Source: Allobosea sp. OK403 (lineage in GTDB: Bacteria; Pseudomonadota; Alphaproteobacteria; Rhizobiales; Beijerinckiaceae). Taken from it: a stretch of DNA of 64,000 nucleotides. Position numbers and translations under genes: made by a program. The stretch is taken from NCBI RefSeq assembly GCF_900113835.1, contig NZ_FOQV01000010.1, positions 124,001 through 188,000 of the forward strand, written 5' to 3'. A model generated the notes under the pieces. That model saw only the letters and a program-made list of their open reading frames with translations, searched no databases and was not told where the DNA came from. This document shows positions 34,539-43,504 of the stretch, one piece after another (position 1 is the stretch's first letter; each line of letters begins with the position of its first letter).

Positions 34539-36038
34539 TCAGTCCGCCCAGCGCATGCGGTTGAGGAACAGGCTTTCGTTTGGCGTCGGGGTGAACTGCA
34601 GCGGCTTGGCGGCGCCGTAACCCGCGACGGTCTGGTAGAGCGGCACGACCGGCAAGGTTGCAGCAACCGTTTCGTGGAGCTTCCGGTAATCGGCGAGCCG
34701 TGCCGCCGGATCGAGCGTCGCACGGGCGCGGTCGAGCAAGCCGTCGACCTCCTTGTTCTCGGTGATCGTCCAGCCATTGCCGGAATGGAACAGCTGGTAG
34801 AGCGCGCCGTCGGCATCCTGGCAGGCACAGGACGAACGGCTGATCGCCAGCACGGGCGAGTCGACGGGGCCGCGCTGGGTGCGTTGCAGGAAGCTCGGCG
34901 TGTCGACCATCTCGATCGTCACGTCGAGCCCGACATCCCGCAACTGCTGCTGGATCGCCTGGACGACGCGCTGATCGAAGAACGGCGCGGTGGTGAGCGG
35001 AATCGAGACCTTGGCGGCAGCCCCGGCCTCGGCGACAAGCGCCTTGGCGCGCGCCGGATCGTAAGCAGGGCCGGTGATGCCCTCGGCCCAGCCGAAATGC
35101 GCCGGCGTCAGCATCTGGGCGATCGGCTTCTCCTGCCCGCTGAGAATGCCGTCGATGATGCCCTGCTTGTCGACGGCTCGCGCCACGGCTTCGCGTAGCC
35201 TGAGATTGTCGAAGGGCGGCCGGTTCGGGTTGAGGCGCAGATAGGCGAGGCGCTCGGTCAGCGCCGTCAGCGGCTTGACCCGCTGCGAGGCGGTGAATTG
35301 GGCAAGCTGGTCGCTGTCGAGCCCCACGGCAAGGTCGGAGCTGCCCGCCTGGAGATTGGCGACGCGTGTCGCACCATCCGGCACCGCCCGGAAGAGCACG
35401 GTCGGAAACGGACCCCTTGTACCCCAATAGCCATCATTGCGCTTCACCGTGACGGCGACGCCGCGTTGCCAGCTCTCAAAACGATAGGGACCGCTACCGA
35501 CCGGCTTCAGATTGAAGGCGTCGTTGCCGACCTGCTCGACGACCGCCTTGGGTACGATCGAGAGCTTCACGAGCTGGGCGAGCAGAGCGGGATAGGGACC
35601 GTCTGTGACGAGCTTGACCTCGGTCGCGGAGAGCGGAACCGCCGCGATGATCTTGTCGAATTGCCCGCGCTGCGGACTCGCAAAGGCCTTGTCGGTGATG
35701 CGCCTGATGCTGAAGGCGACATCCTCGGCGGTGAGTTTGGAACCGTCATGGAAGGTCACGTCGCCACGCAGCGTGAACAGAACTTCCGTGTCGGACAGGT
35801 TGCGCCAGGCGGTCGCGATCTCGGGGACGATCTGCCCGGCATCGTCGCGCGTGACGAGATTGTCGAAGATGTTGCGGTAGACGTAGTAGCTGTCGGGATT
35901 CCACTGAACCTGCGGATCAAGCGTCGAAGGCTCGGCTGCGAGGTCCACCACGAAACGGTCCGCCCCCGCAAGCGCGGGTGTTGTTGCCGTGGCGAGCACT
36001 AGGCCGGCTGCGACCAGCCATTTGCAAACCTGCGTCAT
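34539..36038 (-). CDS. ABC transporter substrate-binding protein, family 5 (peptide/opine type)
   Basis: A 499-residue receptor with a Sec signal (WLVAAGLVLATATTPALAG). EPSTLDPQVQWNPDSYYVYRNIFDNLV opens the family 5 fold. WRNLSDTEVLFTLRGDVTFHDGSKLTAEDVAFS and KPVGSGPYRFESW are standard segments. No permease or ATPase gene adjoins it, so it is an orphan receptor here. Start ATG 36038; the upstream 13 codons look non-coding. Ligand unknown: dipeptide, opine or oligosaccharide are all possible. Confidence 0.88.
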   Translation of the reverse strand: MTQVCKWLVAAGLVLATATTPALAGADRFVVDLAAEPSTLDPQVQWNPDSYYVYRNIFDNLVTRDDAGQIVPEIATAWRNLSDTEVLFTLRGDVTFHDGSKLTAEDVAFSIRRITDKAFASPQRGQFDKIIAAVPLSATEVKLVTDGPYPALLAQLVKLSIVPKAVVEQVGNDAFNLKPVGSGPYRFESWQRGVAVTVKRNDGYWGTRGPFPTVLFRAVPDGATRVANLQAGSSDLAVGLDSDQLAQFTASQRVKPLTALTERLAYLRLNPNRPPFDNLRLREAVARAVDKQGIIDGILSGQEKPIAQMLTPAHFGWAEGITGPAYDPARAKALVAEAGAAAKVSIPLTTAPFFDQRVVQAIQQQLRDVGLDVTIEMVDTPSFLQRTQRGPVDSPVLAISRSSCACQDADGALYQLFHSGNGWTITENKEVDGLLDRARATLDPAARLADYRKLHETVAATLPVVPLYQTVAGYGAAKPLQFTPTPNESLFLNRMRWAD

Positions 36039-36559
36039 CGATCGGTCCTTTTTAAAACCGGAGCCGGCCAGATGCAAAGGCGGGTGGCCAGGGCGTGCCG
36101 CTATTGTGGTGCTGGACCCGCGTGATCACAATTCCATTGTGAGATCTCGTCATGGGAGGATTTCTCCGCCGCACACTCTCTCCGGGATGGTTCACCCCCG
36201 CCGGGATCGCGTGACGATGCGGCCGTTGCAGGCTCGATCATGATCAATGCTGCCGCCATCGGCCGTCTTCCGCTGACTTCACGCCGCAATCGCGCGCTTC
36301 AGGTCGCAGGAGCGCGCCTGGCTCCATGTTGCGAGCCGGAACGAAAACGGCCCCGCATCACTGCGGAGCCGCCTTCCATCGGGAGCTATGGGTAGCTCAA
36401 CCTAGGATGTCGCAAGTCTGGCCAGAGCTGGCCAGCAGCGAGCGACATGACTGCCTTACGGCATTCAGATGGCCTGGGCCACTGTCAATCGCGGGCCAAA
36501 TGGTAGCGCGGGAGCAGATGGTTGGCTCTCATGCAACGAGGCGTACGGCGAAGCGACGA
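36039..36559. other. Intergenic region, nothing specific seen
   Basis: Promoter region of the minus-strand receptor gene. The frames crossing it have poor coding character, and no repeat-family copy or clear palindrome was found. Confidence 0.5.
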
Positions 36560-36823
36560 TCAGTCGATCATCGCCACCAAGGTGCACGACACATAGCCGC
36601 TCAGAACCTTGTTCATTTTGGCGTCCGTGACGCCGCCGCCGCGCTTGATGCACATCAGGCGAGCAATCAAGGTGTCAGACATACCTGTCGACTGGCCAAT
36701 CTTCGTGCCGCCTTTCAGGAAGCGGACCGACGTAAATTTTGCCCCGGCTGGAATTCCTGCCTCGACGAGGACGGCTTTCGTCCATGTCGCGATGTCGGGC
36801 AGCGTGATCGTTATCTCGGCCAT
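36560..36823 (-). CDS. Small hypothetical protein
   Basis: An 87-residue protein, MAEITITLPDIATWTKAVL..., ending LSGYVSCTLVAMID. GGAG lies 6 bp before ATG 36823, and the composition is balanced and protein-like with alternating strands and helices. Two Cys residues lie at about 59 and 81. I recognise no family. It is flanked by long gene-free stretches and less GC-rich than neighbours, so it may be a recent acquisition. Confidence 0.65.
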   Translation of the reverse strand: MAEITITLPDIATWTKAVLVEAGIPAGAKFTSVRFLKGGTKIGQSTGMSDTLIARLMCIKRGGGVTDAKMNKVLSGYVSCTLVAMID

Positions 36824-37168
36824 TGTGTCTCCGTTTCAGGACTGCCTATGACACAACGGGCTCGGAGCACCAACGAAATATGCCTTGCCGTTGACTCTCC
36901 CGGCTTGGACCCTGCTCGACGACGCATGATGAGAGATACCCGTTTGGGAGTCTGAATCACCCGCCTGGGCGCTATTGGCGAACGTCCGCGGCTGTTATGA
37001 TGGATTTCGGCAGCCCGAGCTTAGGTCCGCTGTCGCACAACTATAGCCGACATAAGCCCGCATGCAGTTGGGCGCCTTCCGGTCGAAAACCACCCGACGC
37101 GCATGATCATATGCCGGTCTCGCATAGGCTGATCTTGCGAGGCCTCAAACGGATGGCGGGGGATAGCG
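36824..37168. other. Intergenic region, nothing specific seen
   Basis: The promoters of the small protein (minus) and the methyltransferase (plus) should lie here. No confident signal. Confidence 0.5.
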
Positions 37169-37981
37169 ATGTTGGAAACGGACAAGGTCTTCGCCGGCTC
37201 GCTTCCGGAAAACTACGACCGCTATATGGTGCCCTTGATTTTCGAGCCGTTCGCCGCAGACCTGGCACGACGCGCAGCGTCCTTGTCGCCGAGCGCCGTC
37301 CTGGAAATCGCCGCGGGCACCGGGGTCGTCACCCGCGCATTGGCGCCAAAACTATCCGCCAGTGCGAGCTATGTTGTCACCGACCTGAACCAGCCGATGC
37401 TCGACTACGCCGCCTCGCGGCAAGCTCCCAATGGACGCATCACATGGCGCCAGGCGGATGCTTTGGCGCTGCCGTTTGAAGATGCGGCCTTCGACCTGGT
37501 GTGTTGTCAGTTCGGCGCGATGTTCTTTCCCGACCGCGTATCTGCCTACCGGCAAGCAAGGCGTGTCCTGAAGCCCGGAGGGCATGTCCTGTTCAACGTC
37601 TGGGACCGCATCGAGGAGAACCTGTTTGCCGATGATGTGACGAATGCCCTCGCACGGCTCTTTCCAGAGGATCCGCCGCGCTTTCTGGCGCGCACGCCGC
37701 ATGGCTACCACGACACAGCCCTGATCCGCAGCGAACTGGAGGCGGCAGGGTTCTCCGATGTGGCGATCGAGACGAGAGCCGAGCAGAGCCGTGCAGCCTC
37801 GCCGCGCCTTCCCGCCATTGCGTATTGCCAGGGAACTCCCCTTCGCAACGAGATCGAGGCCAGAGGCGCGGGACAGCTGAATGCGGCAACCGACTGCGCC
37901 ACATCCGCAATTGCAGACAGACATGGCAGCGGCGAGGTCGCCGCCAAAATTCAGGCCCACGTCATCCTGGCCGTATTCTAG
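37169..37981 (+). CDS. Class I SAM-dependent methyltransferase (Methyltransf_11 type)
   Basis: A 270-residue enzyme. VLEIAAGTGVVTRALA is SAM motif I, VVTDLNQPMLDYA motif II, FDLVCCQFGAMFFPD motif III and VLKPGGHVLFNVWD the post-motif. The wording is that of the ubiquinone/menaquinone-type small-molecule methyltransferases, but the substrate is unknown. It ends in TAG at 37979-37981, whose last bases begin a short agagcgttttctag fragment of a repeat. Confidence 0.9.
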   Translation: MLETDKVFAGSLPENYDRYMVPLIFEPFAADLARRAASLSPSAVLEIAAGTGVVTRALAPKLSASASYVVTDLNQPMLDYAASRQAPNGRITWRQADALALPFEDAAFDLVCCQFGAMFFPDRVSAYRQARRVLKPGGHVLFNVWDRIEENLFADDVTNALARLFPEDPPRFLARTPHGYHDTALIRSELEAAGFSDVAIETRAEQSRAASPRLPAIAYCQGTPLRNEIEARGAGQLNAATDCATSAIADRHGSGEVAAKIQAHVILAVF

Positions 37982-38029
37982 AGCGTTTTCTAGCGGGCCC
38001 TGGAGCAGATAACGGCTGCCTGAGCGCGT

Positions 38030-38908
38030 CTATTCCGCCGCGAGCGCCAGCCGGCGCAGGCGCAGCTCGGGATGCTCGTGGAAGGGCTGCAGCGGTGTCA
38101 TCCAGCGGCGCAGGGTCTCCGCCGCCTCGATCCGCGCCGAGAACGGGTCCTTGCCATGGACGGTCCAGGTGATCGCGCCGTCGAGTTCGAGCAGGCCCCA
38201 GGCACCGGCCGGCTCCGGCAGGGTGGTGAAGCTCTCGGTCAGCGATTGCAGCGTCAGATGCGGGATGCCGTCGACGGTCGTCAGCGTGTTCCAATGGACA
38301 TGGCCGGAGAGGCAGACGACTGGGACCTTAGCCTGCCGCAACACGGCGCGCGCCCGCTCCGCGCCGGGATAGGTCGAGAATTCGGGGTTGCGCTCGAAAT
38401 AATAGTTCCCGATCTGGCCATGACCGGAGATCGGGACATGGCTCATGATCGCGAGCGGGCGGTCGGCGGCGTTCACGGTCGCGGCGAGCCAGAGCAGATC
38501 GGCCTCCTGCAACACGAAGCCGCCGGGACGGTGGATCTTCGAATCCGCGGCCCAGAGCACGAGCCGCCAGTCGCCGAGATCAATGATGCGATGGCCGAGC
38601 GCCTGGCCCAGGATCGCCTCGTTCTCGGCGACGCTGAGATGGTCGCGGTCGTGATTGCCGCAGAGATGGAAGCGCGGCGCGGCGATGGCCGAGAACGCCT
38701 CGGCGACCTCCTGCTCCAGCCGCAGATCGGTCGCTTGGTCGCAATCGGAGATGCGGTCGCCGAGATCGATCACGGCGTCGGGCCGTGCCTCCGCGACGAA
38801 GCGGCGGAACTCCGCCATCAGCGGCAGGGCGTGGGCACCCATCTTGGTGAAACTGTTTTCGCCGTGATGGATATCGGCGACGAAGGCGAGGCGAAGGGCT
38901 TTGGCCAT
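38030..38908 (-). CDS. Calcineurin-like metallophosphoesterase
   Basis: A 292-residue phosphoesterase with all family motifs in order: FVADIHHGE (D-x-H), IDLGDRISDCD (GD-x-x-D), LCGNHDRDH (GNHD), IMSHVPISGHG and CLSGHVHWN (GHxH). Two metal ions are expected. Start ATG 38908, since the longer frame runs into the receptor gene. It lies downstream of the ABC importer genes on the same strand, separated by a family D repeat, and could process an imported phosphodiester (inference). Confidence 0.9.
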   Translation of the reverse strand: MAKALRLAFVADIHHGENSFTKMGAHALPLMAEFRRFVAEARPDAVIDLGDRISDCDQATDLRLEQEVAEAFSAIAAPRFHLCGNHDRDHLSVAENEAILGQALGHRIIDLGDWRLVLWAADSKIHRPGGFVLQEADLLWLAATVNAADRPLAIMSHVPISGHGQIGNYYFERNPEFSTYPGAERARAVLRQAKVPVVCLSGHVHWNTLTTVDGIPHLTLQSLTESFTTLPEPAGAWGLLELDGAITWTVHGKDPFSARIEAAETLRRWMTPLQPFHEHPELRLRRLALAAE

Positions 38909-38952
38909 GGCGGGGCTCGGAAGGGTTGGAGATGGCTGGGACAAAGGTGCAG

Positions 38953-39042
38953 CCGTCATTGCGAGCGAAGCGAAGCAATCCAGGGGCAGTCGAGCGAGCC
39001 TTCCTGGATTGCTTCGTCGGCTGCGCCTCCTCGCAATGACGG
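38953..39042. repeat. Palindromic element family D, copy 1 (90 bp)
   Basis: ccgtcattgcgagcgaagcg opens it and cctcgcaatgacgg closes it, with inner caatccagg/cctggattg arms. It lies between the metallophosphoesterase and receptor genes. Confidence 0.85.
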
Positions 39043-39054
39043 CGTCAGGCGGTG

Positions 39055-40623
39055 TCAGCGGGCCGCCAGCGTCACGCGGCCGGCGCGGAAATCGAGCACA
39101 TAGGGGATGTGCCCGGGCAGGGGCCGCCAGGCGAGCGAGCGCTTCATGCCGTAGGACTCGTAGGGCTGGTAGAGCGGCAGCACCGGCGGGTCGTTCTTGA
39201 TCATCTGCATCAGCCCGGCATAGGCCTGCTTGCGCTCTGCAAGATCGGTCGAGTAGCGGAACTTCTCCCACAGCGCGCTATAGGCCTCATCGGCCTTGAA
39301 GCGGCCTTCCGAGGCGGAGTTGCCGGTCGGCGCCCACATGATGCCGAAGGAACCGGCGGGATCGGGGAAATACATCGGGTTCGACCAATTGCGCGCCATC
39401 ATCGAGGGCTCGGAGCCGGTCCATTGCTCGGTGACGTTGAGCTGGGTCTTGACGCCGACCGCGCCCCACATCTCCTGGATCGCCTGCGCGGCGAGCAGGC
39501 CGTTGGTGTAATAGGCGGCCTGAGTGTCGAAGCGGATCGGGAAACCGTCATAGCCCGCCTCCTTCAGCAGGGCCTTGGCCTTGGCGGGATCATATTCGAA
39601 GGTGTCGAGCTCCGGCATGTAGAGCGGGCCGAACTGCGCGAATGTATGGGAGGTCGGCACCTTCGCCTTGCCGAACCAGAGCGCCTCGTTCAGCGTCTTG
39701 CGGTCGATGGCGTAGGACAGCGCCTGGCGCAGCTTCGGATTGGCCATCTTCGGGTTCTGGGTGTTGAAGATGACGACGTGGAAGAGCGGCGTCTGCATGC
39801 CCTCGACCTTGAGCTTGGCATCAGACGCGATCGGATCGAGCTGGTCGGGCGGGATATTGGTGATGAGGTCGACCTCAGCGTTCTTCAGCGCCGTCAGGCG
39901 GCCCGAGAGCTCCGGAATGCGCTGGACCGTGACCTTCTGGAACGGCGCCTTCTCGCCCCAGAAGCCGTCGAAACGCTCATAGACCAGCTTCTGGTTGGGC
40001 ACGAATTCGGTGATCTTGTAGGGGCCGGTGCCGACAGGCTTGAGCGCGAAGGCCTCGAAATCGCTGGGCTCGGCTACATTGGGATCGCCCGTCAGCCCCA
40101 TGACGTATTTCTTCGGCACGATCATGCCCTGCTGCACATTGAGCAAGGTCTCGAACAGCGGCTCGGGCTTGGTGGCGGTGATCCGTACCGTCTCGGCGTC
40201 AACAGCCTCGACCTTGGCCATGTTGGGCAGGGTGTCGCGCTTGCGCACGGCATAGGGCGGGAAGGTCGAGTTGATGATGCGGTCGAAGGAGAAGACCACA
40301 TCCTCCACCGTCATCGAGTCGCCATTGTGGAAGGTCACGCCCTGGCGGATCTTCAGCTCGATCTGCGTCGGCGAGACCTGCTTCCAGCTCGTGGCGATGC
40401 CGGGCTGCCAGACGCTCTCGGCGCGGCTGGCGTCCTTGCCGATCAGCGGATCGAAGGCATTGAAGTAGAATTGCGAGCCGACATTGGAGAAATCGCGGCC
40501 GGGATCGAGCCAGGGCGCCATGTTCTGCACGCCGACCCTGAGCTCCTGCGCGGCGGCGAGCCCGGTGAGCGCCGTGGTGGCGAGCGCGGCAGTGAGCGCG
40601 GTCTTCAGCAAGGTCTTGAGCAT
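39055..40623 (-). CDS. ABC transporter substrate-binding protein, family 5
   Basis: A 522-residue receptor with a Sec signal (LLKTALTAALATTALTGLAAA-Q). VTFHNGDSMTVEDVVFSFDRI, LKPVGTGPYKITEFVPNQKL and LRQALSYAIDRKTLNEALW are family 5 landmarks. It follows two permease genes on the same strand (57 bp after the second), so the three form one import system. Typical ligands are peptides, opines or glycerophosphodiester-like compounds; the neighbouring phosphatases favour a phosphorylated ligand (inference). Confidence 0.92.
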   Translation of the reverse strand: MLKTLLKTALTAALATTALTGLAAAQELRVGVQNMAPWLDPGRDFSNVGSQFYFNAFDPLIGKDASRAESVWQPGIATSWKQVSPTQIELKIRQGVTFHNGDSMTVEDVVFSFDRIINSTFPPYAVRKRDTLPNMAKVEAVDAETVRITATKPEPLFETLLNVQQGMIVPKKYVMGLTGDPNVAEPSDFEAFALKPVGTGPYKITEFVPNQKLVYERFDGFWGEKAPFQKVTVQRIPELSGRLTALKNAEVDLITNIPPDQLDPIASDAKLKVEGMQTPLFHVVIFNTQNPKMANPKLRQALSYAIDRKTLNEALWFGKAKVPTSHTFAQFGPLYMPELDTFEYDPAKAKALLKEAGYDGFPIRFDTQAAYYTNGLLAAQAIQEMWGAVGVKTQLNVTEQWTGSEPSMMARNWSNPMYFPDPAGSFGIMWAPTGNSASEGRFKADEAYSALWEKFRYSTDLAERKQAYAGLMQMIKNDPPVLPLYQPYESYGMKRSLAWRPLPGHIPYVLDFRAGRVTLAAR

Positions 40624-40680
40624 GGTTTTTGCCCTTTCGAGACGAGCGGGAGAGGAAGAGGCGTGGCAGGCAGGCGGGCG

Positions 40681-41616
40681 TCAGCGTTCGCGCAGCCGCA
40701 CGTCGAGATGGTCGCGCAGGAAATCGCCGAGCAGCATGGCAGCCAGGCTGACGAGCACGATCAGCAGCGCCGGCACCGCCACGATCCAGGACGCGGAGGC
40801 CATGTAGTCGCGCCCCTGCCCGACCATGGAGCCGAGCGTCGCGGTCGGTGGCTGGACGCCCAGCCCCAGGAAGGAGAGCGCGGATTCGAGCAGGATCAGG
40901 TTGGAGAAGTTCAGGCTCGCCATCACCACGATGGGCGAGACGATGTTGGGGATCATGTGCACGGTGGCGATGTACCAGCGCGTCGCGCCGGCGGCCCGCG
41001 CCGCCTCAACGAAGGGCAATTCGCGCAAGCCGAGCACCTGGGCGCGCACCAGCCGGGCGAAATGCGCCCAATAGGCGATGCCGAGCACACAGATCAGCAC
41101 CGTGACATCGGTCCCGGCGAGCGCGATGACGAGGAGCGCGACGAGCGTGAAGGGCAGCGACAGCATGATGTCGACGAAGCCCATGATCAGCGCATCGGCC
41201 CAGCCGCCGAACAGGCCTGCGACGAGCCCGAGCGAAACCCCGAGCGCAAGCCCGATCAGCGTGCCGAACAAGGCCAGCGCCAGCGTCAGCCTGAGGCCAT
41301 GGAGGCAGCGCGAGAGCAGGTCGCGGCCGAGTTGGTCGGTGCCGAACCAATGCGCCGGATTGGCGCGCTCGAAGCCGATCGGCGGACGTAAGCGGGCGAG
41401 CAGCTTCTGCTGGTCGGGTTCGAAGGGCGCGAGCGCCGGCGCAAACAGCGCGAGAAGGACGAGGATGAGCGCGAGCAGCGCCGCGCCTGCGACGAGGACA
41501 TTCACGCCCGCCGGCAAGGCGAAGCGCCGACGCGACTTGGGCTGCGCGCGCGGCTTGGGCTGCGGCGGAAAAGCGATATTGGCGTCCAGAATCTTGGCGT
41601 CGAGGATATCGGTCAT
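40681..41616 (-). CDS. ABC transporter permease, DppC type
   Basis: A 311-residue inner-membrane permease with about six membrane segments. HWFGTDQLGRDLLSRCLHGLRLTL is the DppC/OppC signature at the start of the transport domain. The EAA loop is near EAARAAGATRWYIATVHMIPN, which contacts the ATPase. It starts 6 bp after the DppB-type gene. Confidence 0.92.
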   Translation of the reverse strand: MTDILDAKILDANIAFPPQPKPRAQPKSRRRFALPAGVNVLVAGAALLALILVLLALFAPALAPFEPDQQKLLARLRPPIGFERANPAHWFGTDQLGRDLLSRCLHGLRLTLALALFGTLIGLALGVSLGLVAGLFGGWADALIMGFVDIMLSLPFTLVALLVIALAGTDVTVLICVLGIAYWAHFARLVRAQVLGLRELPFVEAARAAGATRWYIATVHMIPNIVSPIVVMASLNFSNLILLESALSFLGLGVQPPTATLGSMVGQGRDYMASASWIVAVPALLIVLVSLAAMLLGDFLRDHLDVRLRER

Positions 41617-41622
41617 GACCGC

Positions 41623-42546
41623 TCAGGCTCCAGCCAGGCGCACGCGCGGATCGACCAGCGCATAGGTGAGATCGACCGCGAGATTGACGAGGATCACCGC
41701 GCTCGCGACGACGAGAACGCCGAATTGCAGCACCGGGTAGTCGCGCTTGAGCGTCGCGCCGACCAGGAGGTCGCCGACGCCGTTCCAGGCGAAGACGGTC
41801 TCGACCACCACCGCGCCCGAGACCAGCGTGGTGATCTGCAGGCCGAGCACGGTGATGACCGGGATCAGCGCGTTGCGCAGGCCATGCTCGAGGATGATCG
41901 CGCGCTCTGACAGGCCCTTGGCGCGGGCCGTGCGCATATAGTCCTCGGAGAGGACGTCGAGCATGGCGTTGCGGGTGTAGCGCACCAGCGCCGCGACGAA
42001 ATAGGCTGACAGCGCGATCGTCGGCATGACGTAATGCAGCAGCGTGCCGGAGCCGGCGCTGGGCAGCCAGTGCAGCGTGTAGGAGAAGACCAGCAGCAGC
42101 AGGATGGCGAGCACGAAATTCGGGATGGCGTAACCGAGGAAAGCCGCGAAGAGCACGCCGCTTCCGCCCGGTCGGCCGCGCCAGATCGCCGCCAGGATGC
42201 CGGCGGGCACGCCGACACCGATCGTCAGCGCCAGCGTCGCGACCAGCAGCGAGGCGCTCTGCCAGAGCCGCTCGGTGAAGATCGTCGCGACCGGCCGGCG
42301 CTCCATCAGGCCGAGGCCGAAATCGCCTGAAAGCAGCGAGCGCCAGAACAGCCAGTATTGCTCGACGACCGTGCGATCGAGCCCCCAATAGGCGATCATC
42401 TCGCGCCGCGAGGCAGCGTCGAGCCCTTCCGGCATCAGGAAGTCGATCGGGTTGCCGGTCAGGCGGGTGGCGAGGAAGACGACCGAGACGATCGCCCACA
42501 GCGTGATCGCCATCCGCAGCACGCGGCCTGTGAGGAATTCGAGCAT
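41623..42546 (-). CDS. ABC transporter permease, DppB type
   Basis: A 307-residue permease starting MLEFLTGRVLRMAITLWAIVSVVFLAT, the usual DppB first helix. The EAA loop is at YMRTARAKGLSERAIILEHGLRN. First gene of the minus-strand importer group; its promoter shares the gap with the divergent HAD gene, where the palindrome at 42685-42701 lies. No ATP-binding subunit follows the permeases and receptor. Confidence 0.92.
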   Translation of the reverse strand: MLEFLTGRVLRMAITLWAIVSVVFLATRLTGNPIDFLMPEGLDAASRREMIAYWGLDRTVVEQYWLFWRSLLSGDFGLGLMERRPVATIFTERLWQSASLLVATLALTIGVGVPAGILAAIWRGRPGGSGVLFAAFLGYAIPNFVLAILLLLVFSYTLHWLPSAGSGTLLHYVMPTIALSAYFVAALVRYTRNAMLDVLSEDYMRTARAKGLSERAIILEHGLRNALIPVITVLGLQITTLVSGAVVVETVFAWNGVGDLLVGATLKRDYPVLQFGVLVVASAVILVNLAVDLTYALVDPRVRLAGA

Positions 42547-42662
42547 GTCTTCCCCCTGCCTGGGTCGCCACGGGACATCGCGTTGTCTGCCCGGCTTCCG
42601 CCTCGGGCTGTGCTGCGATGGCGATGTGGTGGCAGCGCTTCATGACAGGACGATGAACTTAG

Positions 42663-42701
42663 CTCAGTAAATATCAGATTTGACACTGAGATAATCTCAG
42701 T
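42663..42701. promoter_or_regulatory. Operator-like palindrome in the divergent promoter region
   Basis: ACTGAGA-TAA-TCTCAGT (42685-42701) is a perfect 17-bp palindrome. A further half-site (ctcagta) lies at 42663. It sits between the importer genes and the HAD-rpiR pair and is a good candidate for the RpiR protein. Confidence 0.6.
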
Positions 42702-42745
42702 TCATGGCTGCGGGCCTCTAGCTGGTGGATTTTGAGATTCGCGCG

Positions 42746-43504
42746 ATGGGCTCGCTTCAGGATGTTCGCGGTTGTCTCGTCGATCTCGACGGAACCCTGG
42801 TGCGCGGCCAGCAGGCCCTGCCGGGCGCAAGCGCCTTTCTCGAAGCGCTGGAGGGCCGTTTCGTTATCGTCTCCAACGACGCCGAGCATACGCCGCTGGA
42901 GCTGTCGCGCGGCCTGAAGCGGCTTGGCCTGGCAGTCAATCAGCGCCGGATCGTGCTTGCGGGAACGACAGCGCTCGACGAGATCGCGCTGCGCCTGCCG
43001 CGCGCCCGCATCTCTATGATGGCGAGCAAGAGCCTGATGACCTATGCGCGCGACCAGGGGCTCGTGCCGGTGCAGACACGACCCGACATCGTCTTCCTCG
43101 GGCGCGACCGGCAGTTCTCCTATGAGCGCCTGATGATCGCGGCCAATGCCGTGCGCGACGGCGCCGAGCTCGTCGCCGCCAATCCCGACCTTGTCCATCC
43201 CGGCCCCAATGGTGCGATCGTGCCGGAGACGGGCGCGCTGCTGGCGGCTCTCATCGCCTGCACCGGCCCGGTACCGCACCGCGTCATCGGCAAGCCCGAG
43301 CCCGCCTTGTTCGAGGCCGGGCTTGGCTTGCTCAAATTGCCCAAGCGCGCCGTCATGATGGTCGGCGACAATCCCGCGACCGATGGCGAAGGTGCGCGGC
43401 GCTTCGGCCTGCGCTATTTCGAGATCCGCGACGGGGTGTTCCCTCTCCTGGGAAGCGCCCCGTCCCGTCACGGAAGCACCGGCGCATTGGCCCTGACCGC
43501 ATGA
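42746..43504 (+). CDS. HAD-superfamily phosphatase, NagD/IIA type
   Basis: A 252-residue protein. VRGCLVDLDGTLVRG carries the DxDGT nucleophile motif, FVIVSNDAEH is motif II, HRVIGKPEPALFEAGLGLL has the motif III Lys, and VMMVGDNPATDGEGARRFG is motif IV. IIA members dephosphorylate sugar phosphates, glycerol phosphate or p-nitrophenyl phosphate. I prefer ATG 42746; a GTG at 42725 would add seven residues. Its stop overlaps the rpiR start (ATGA). Confidence 0.88.
   Translation: MGSLQDVRGCLVDLDGTLVRGQQALPGASAFLEALEGRFVIVSNDAEHTPLELSRGLKRLGLAVNQRRIVLAGTTALDEIALRLPRARISMMASKSLMTYARDQGLVPVQTRPDIVFLGRDRQFSYERLMIAANAVRDGAELVAANPDLVHPGPNGAIVPETGALLAALIACTGPVPHRVIGKPEPALFEAGLGLLKLPKRAVMMVGDNPATDGEGARRFGLRYFEIRDGVFPLLGSAPSRHGSTGALALTA

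Noticed and set aside
39052-41391. 779-codon plus-strand open frame
   Set aside because: It lies antisense to the receptor and DppC-type permease genes, is rich in Arg, His and Asp, and shows no domain; a mirror of GC-rich codon use.
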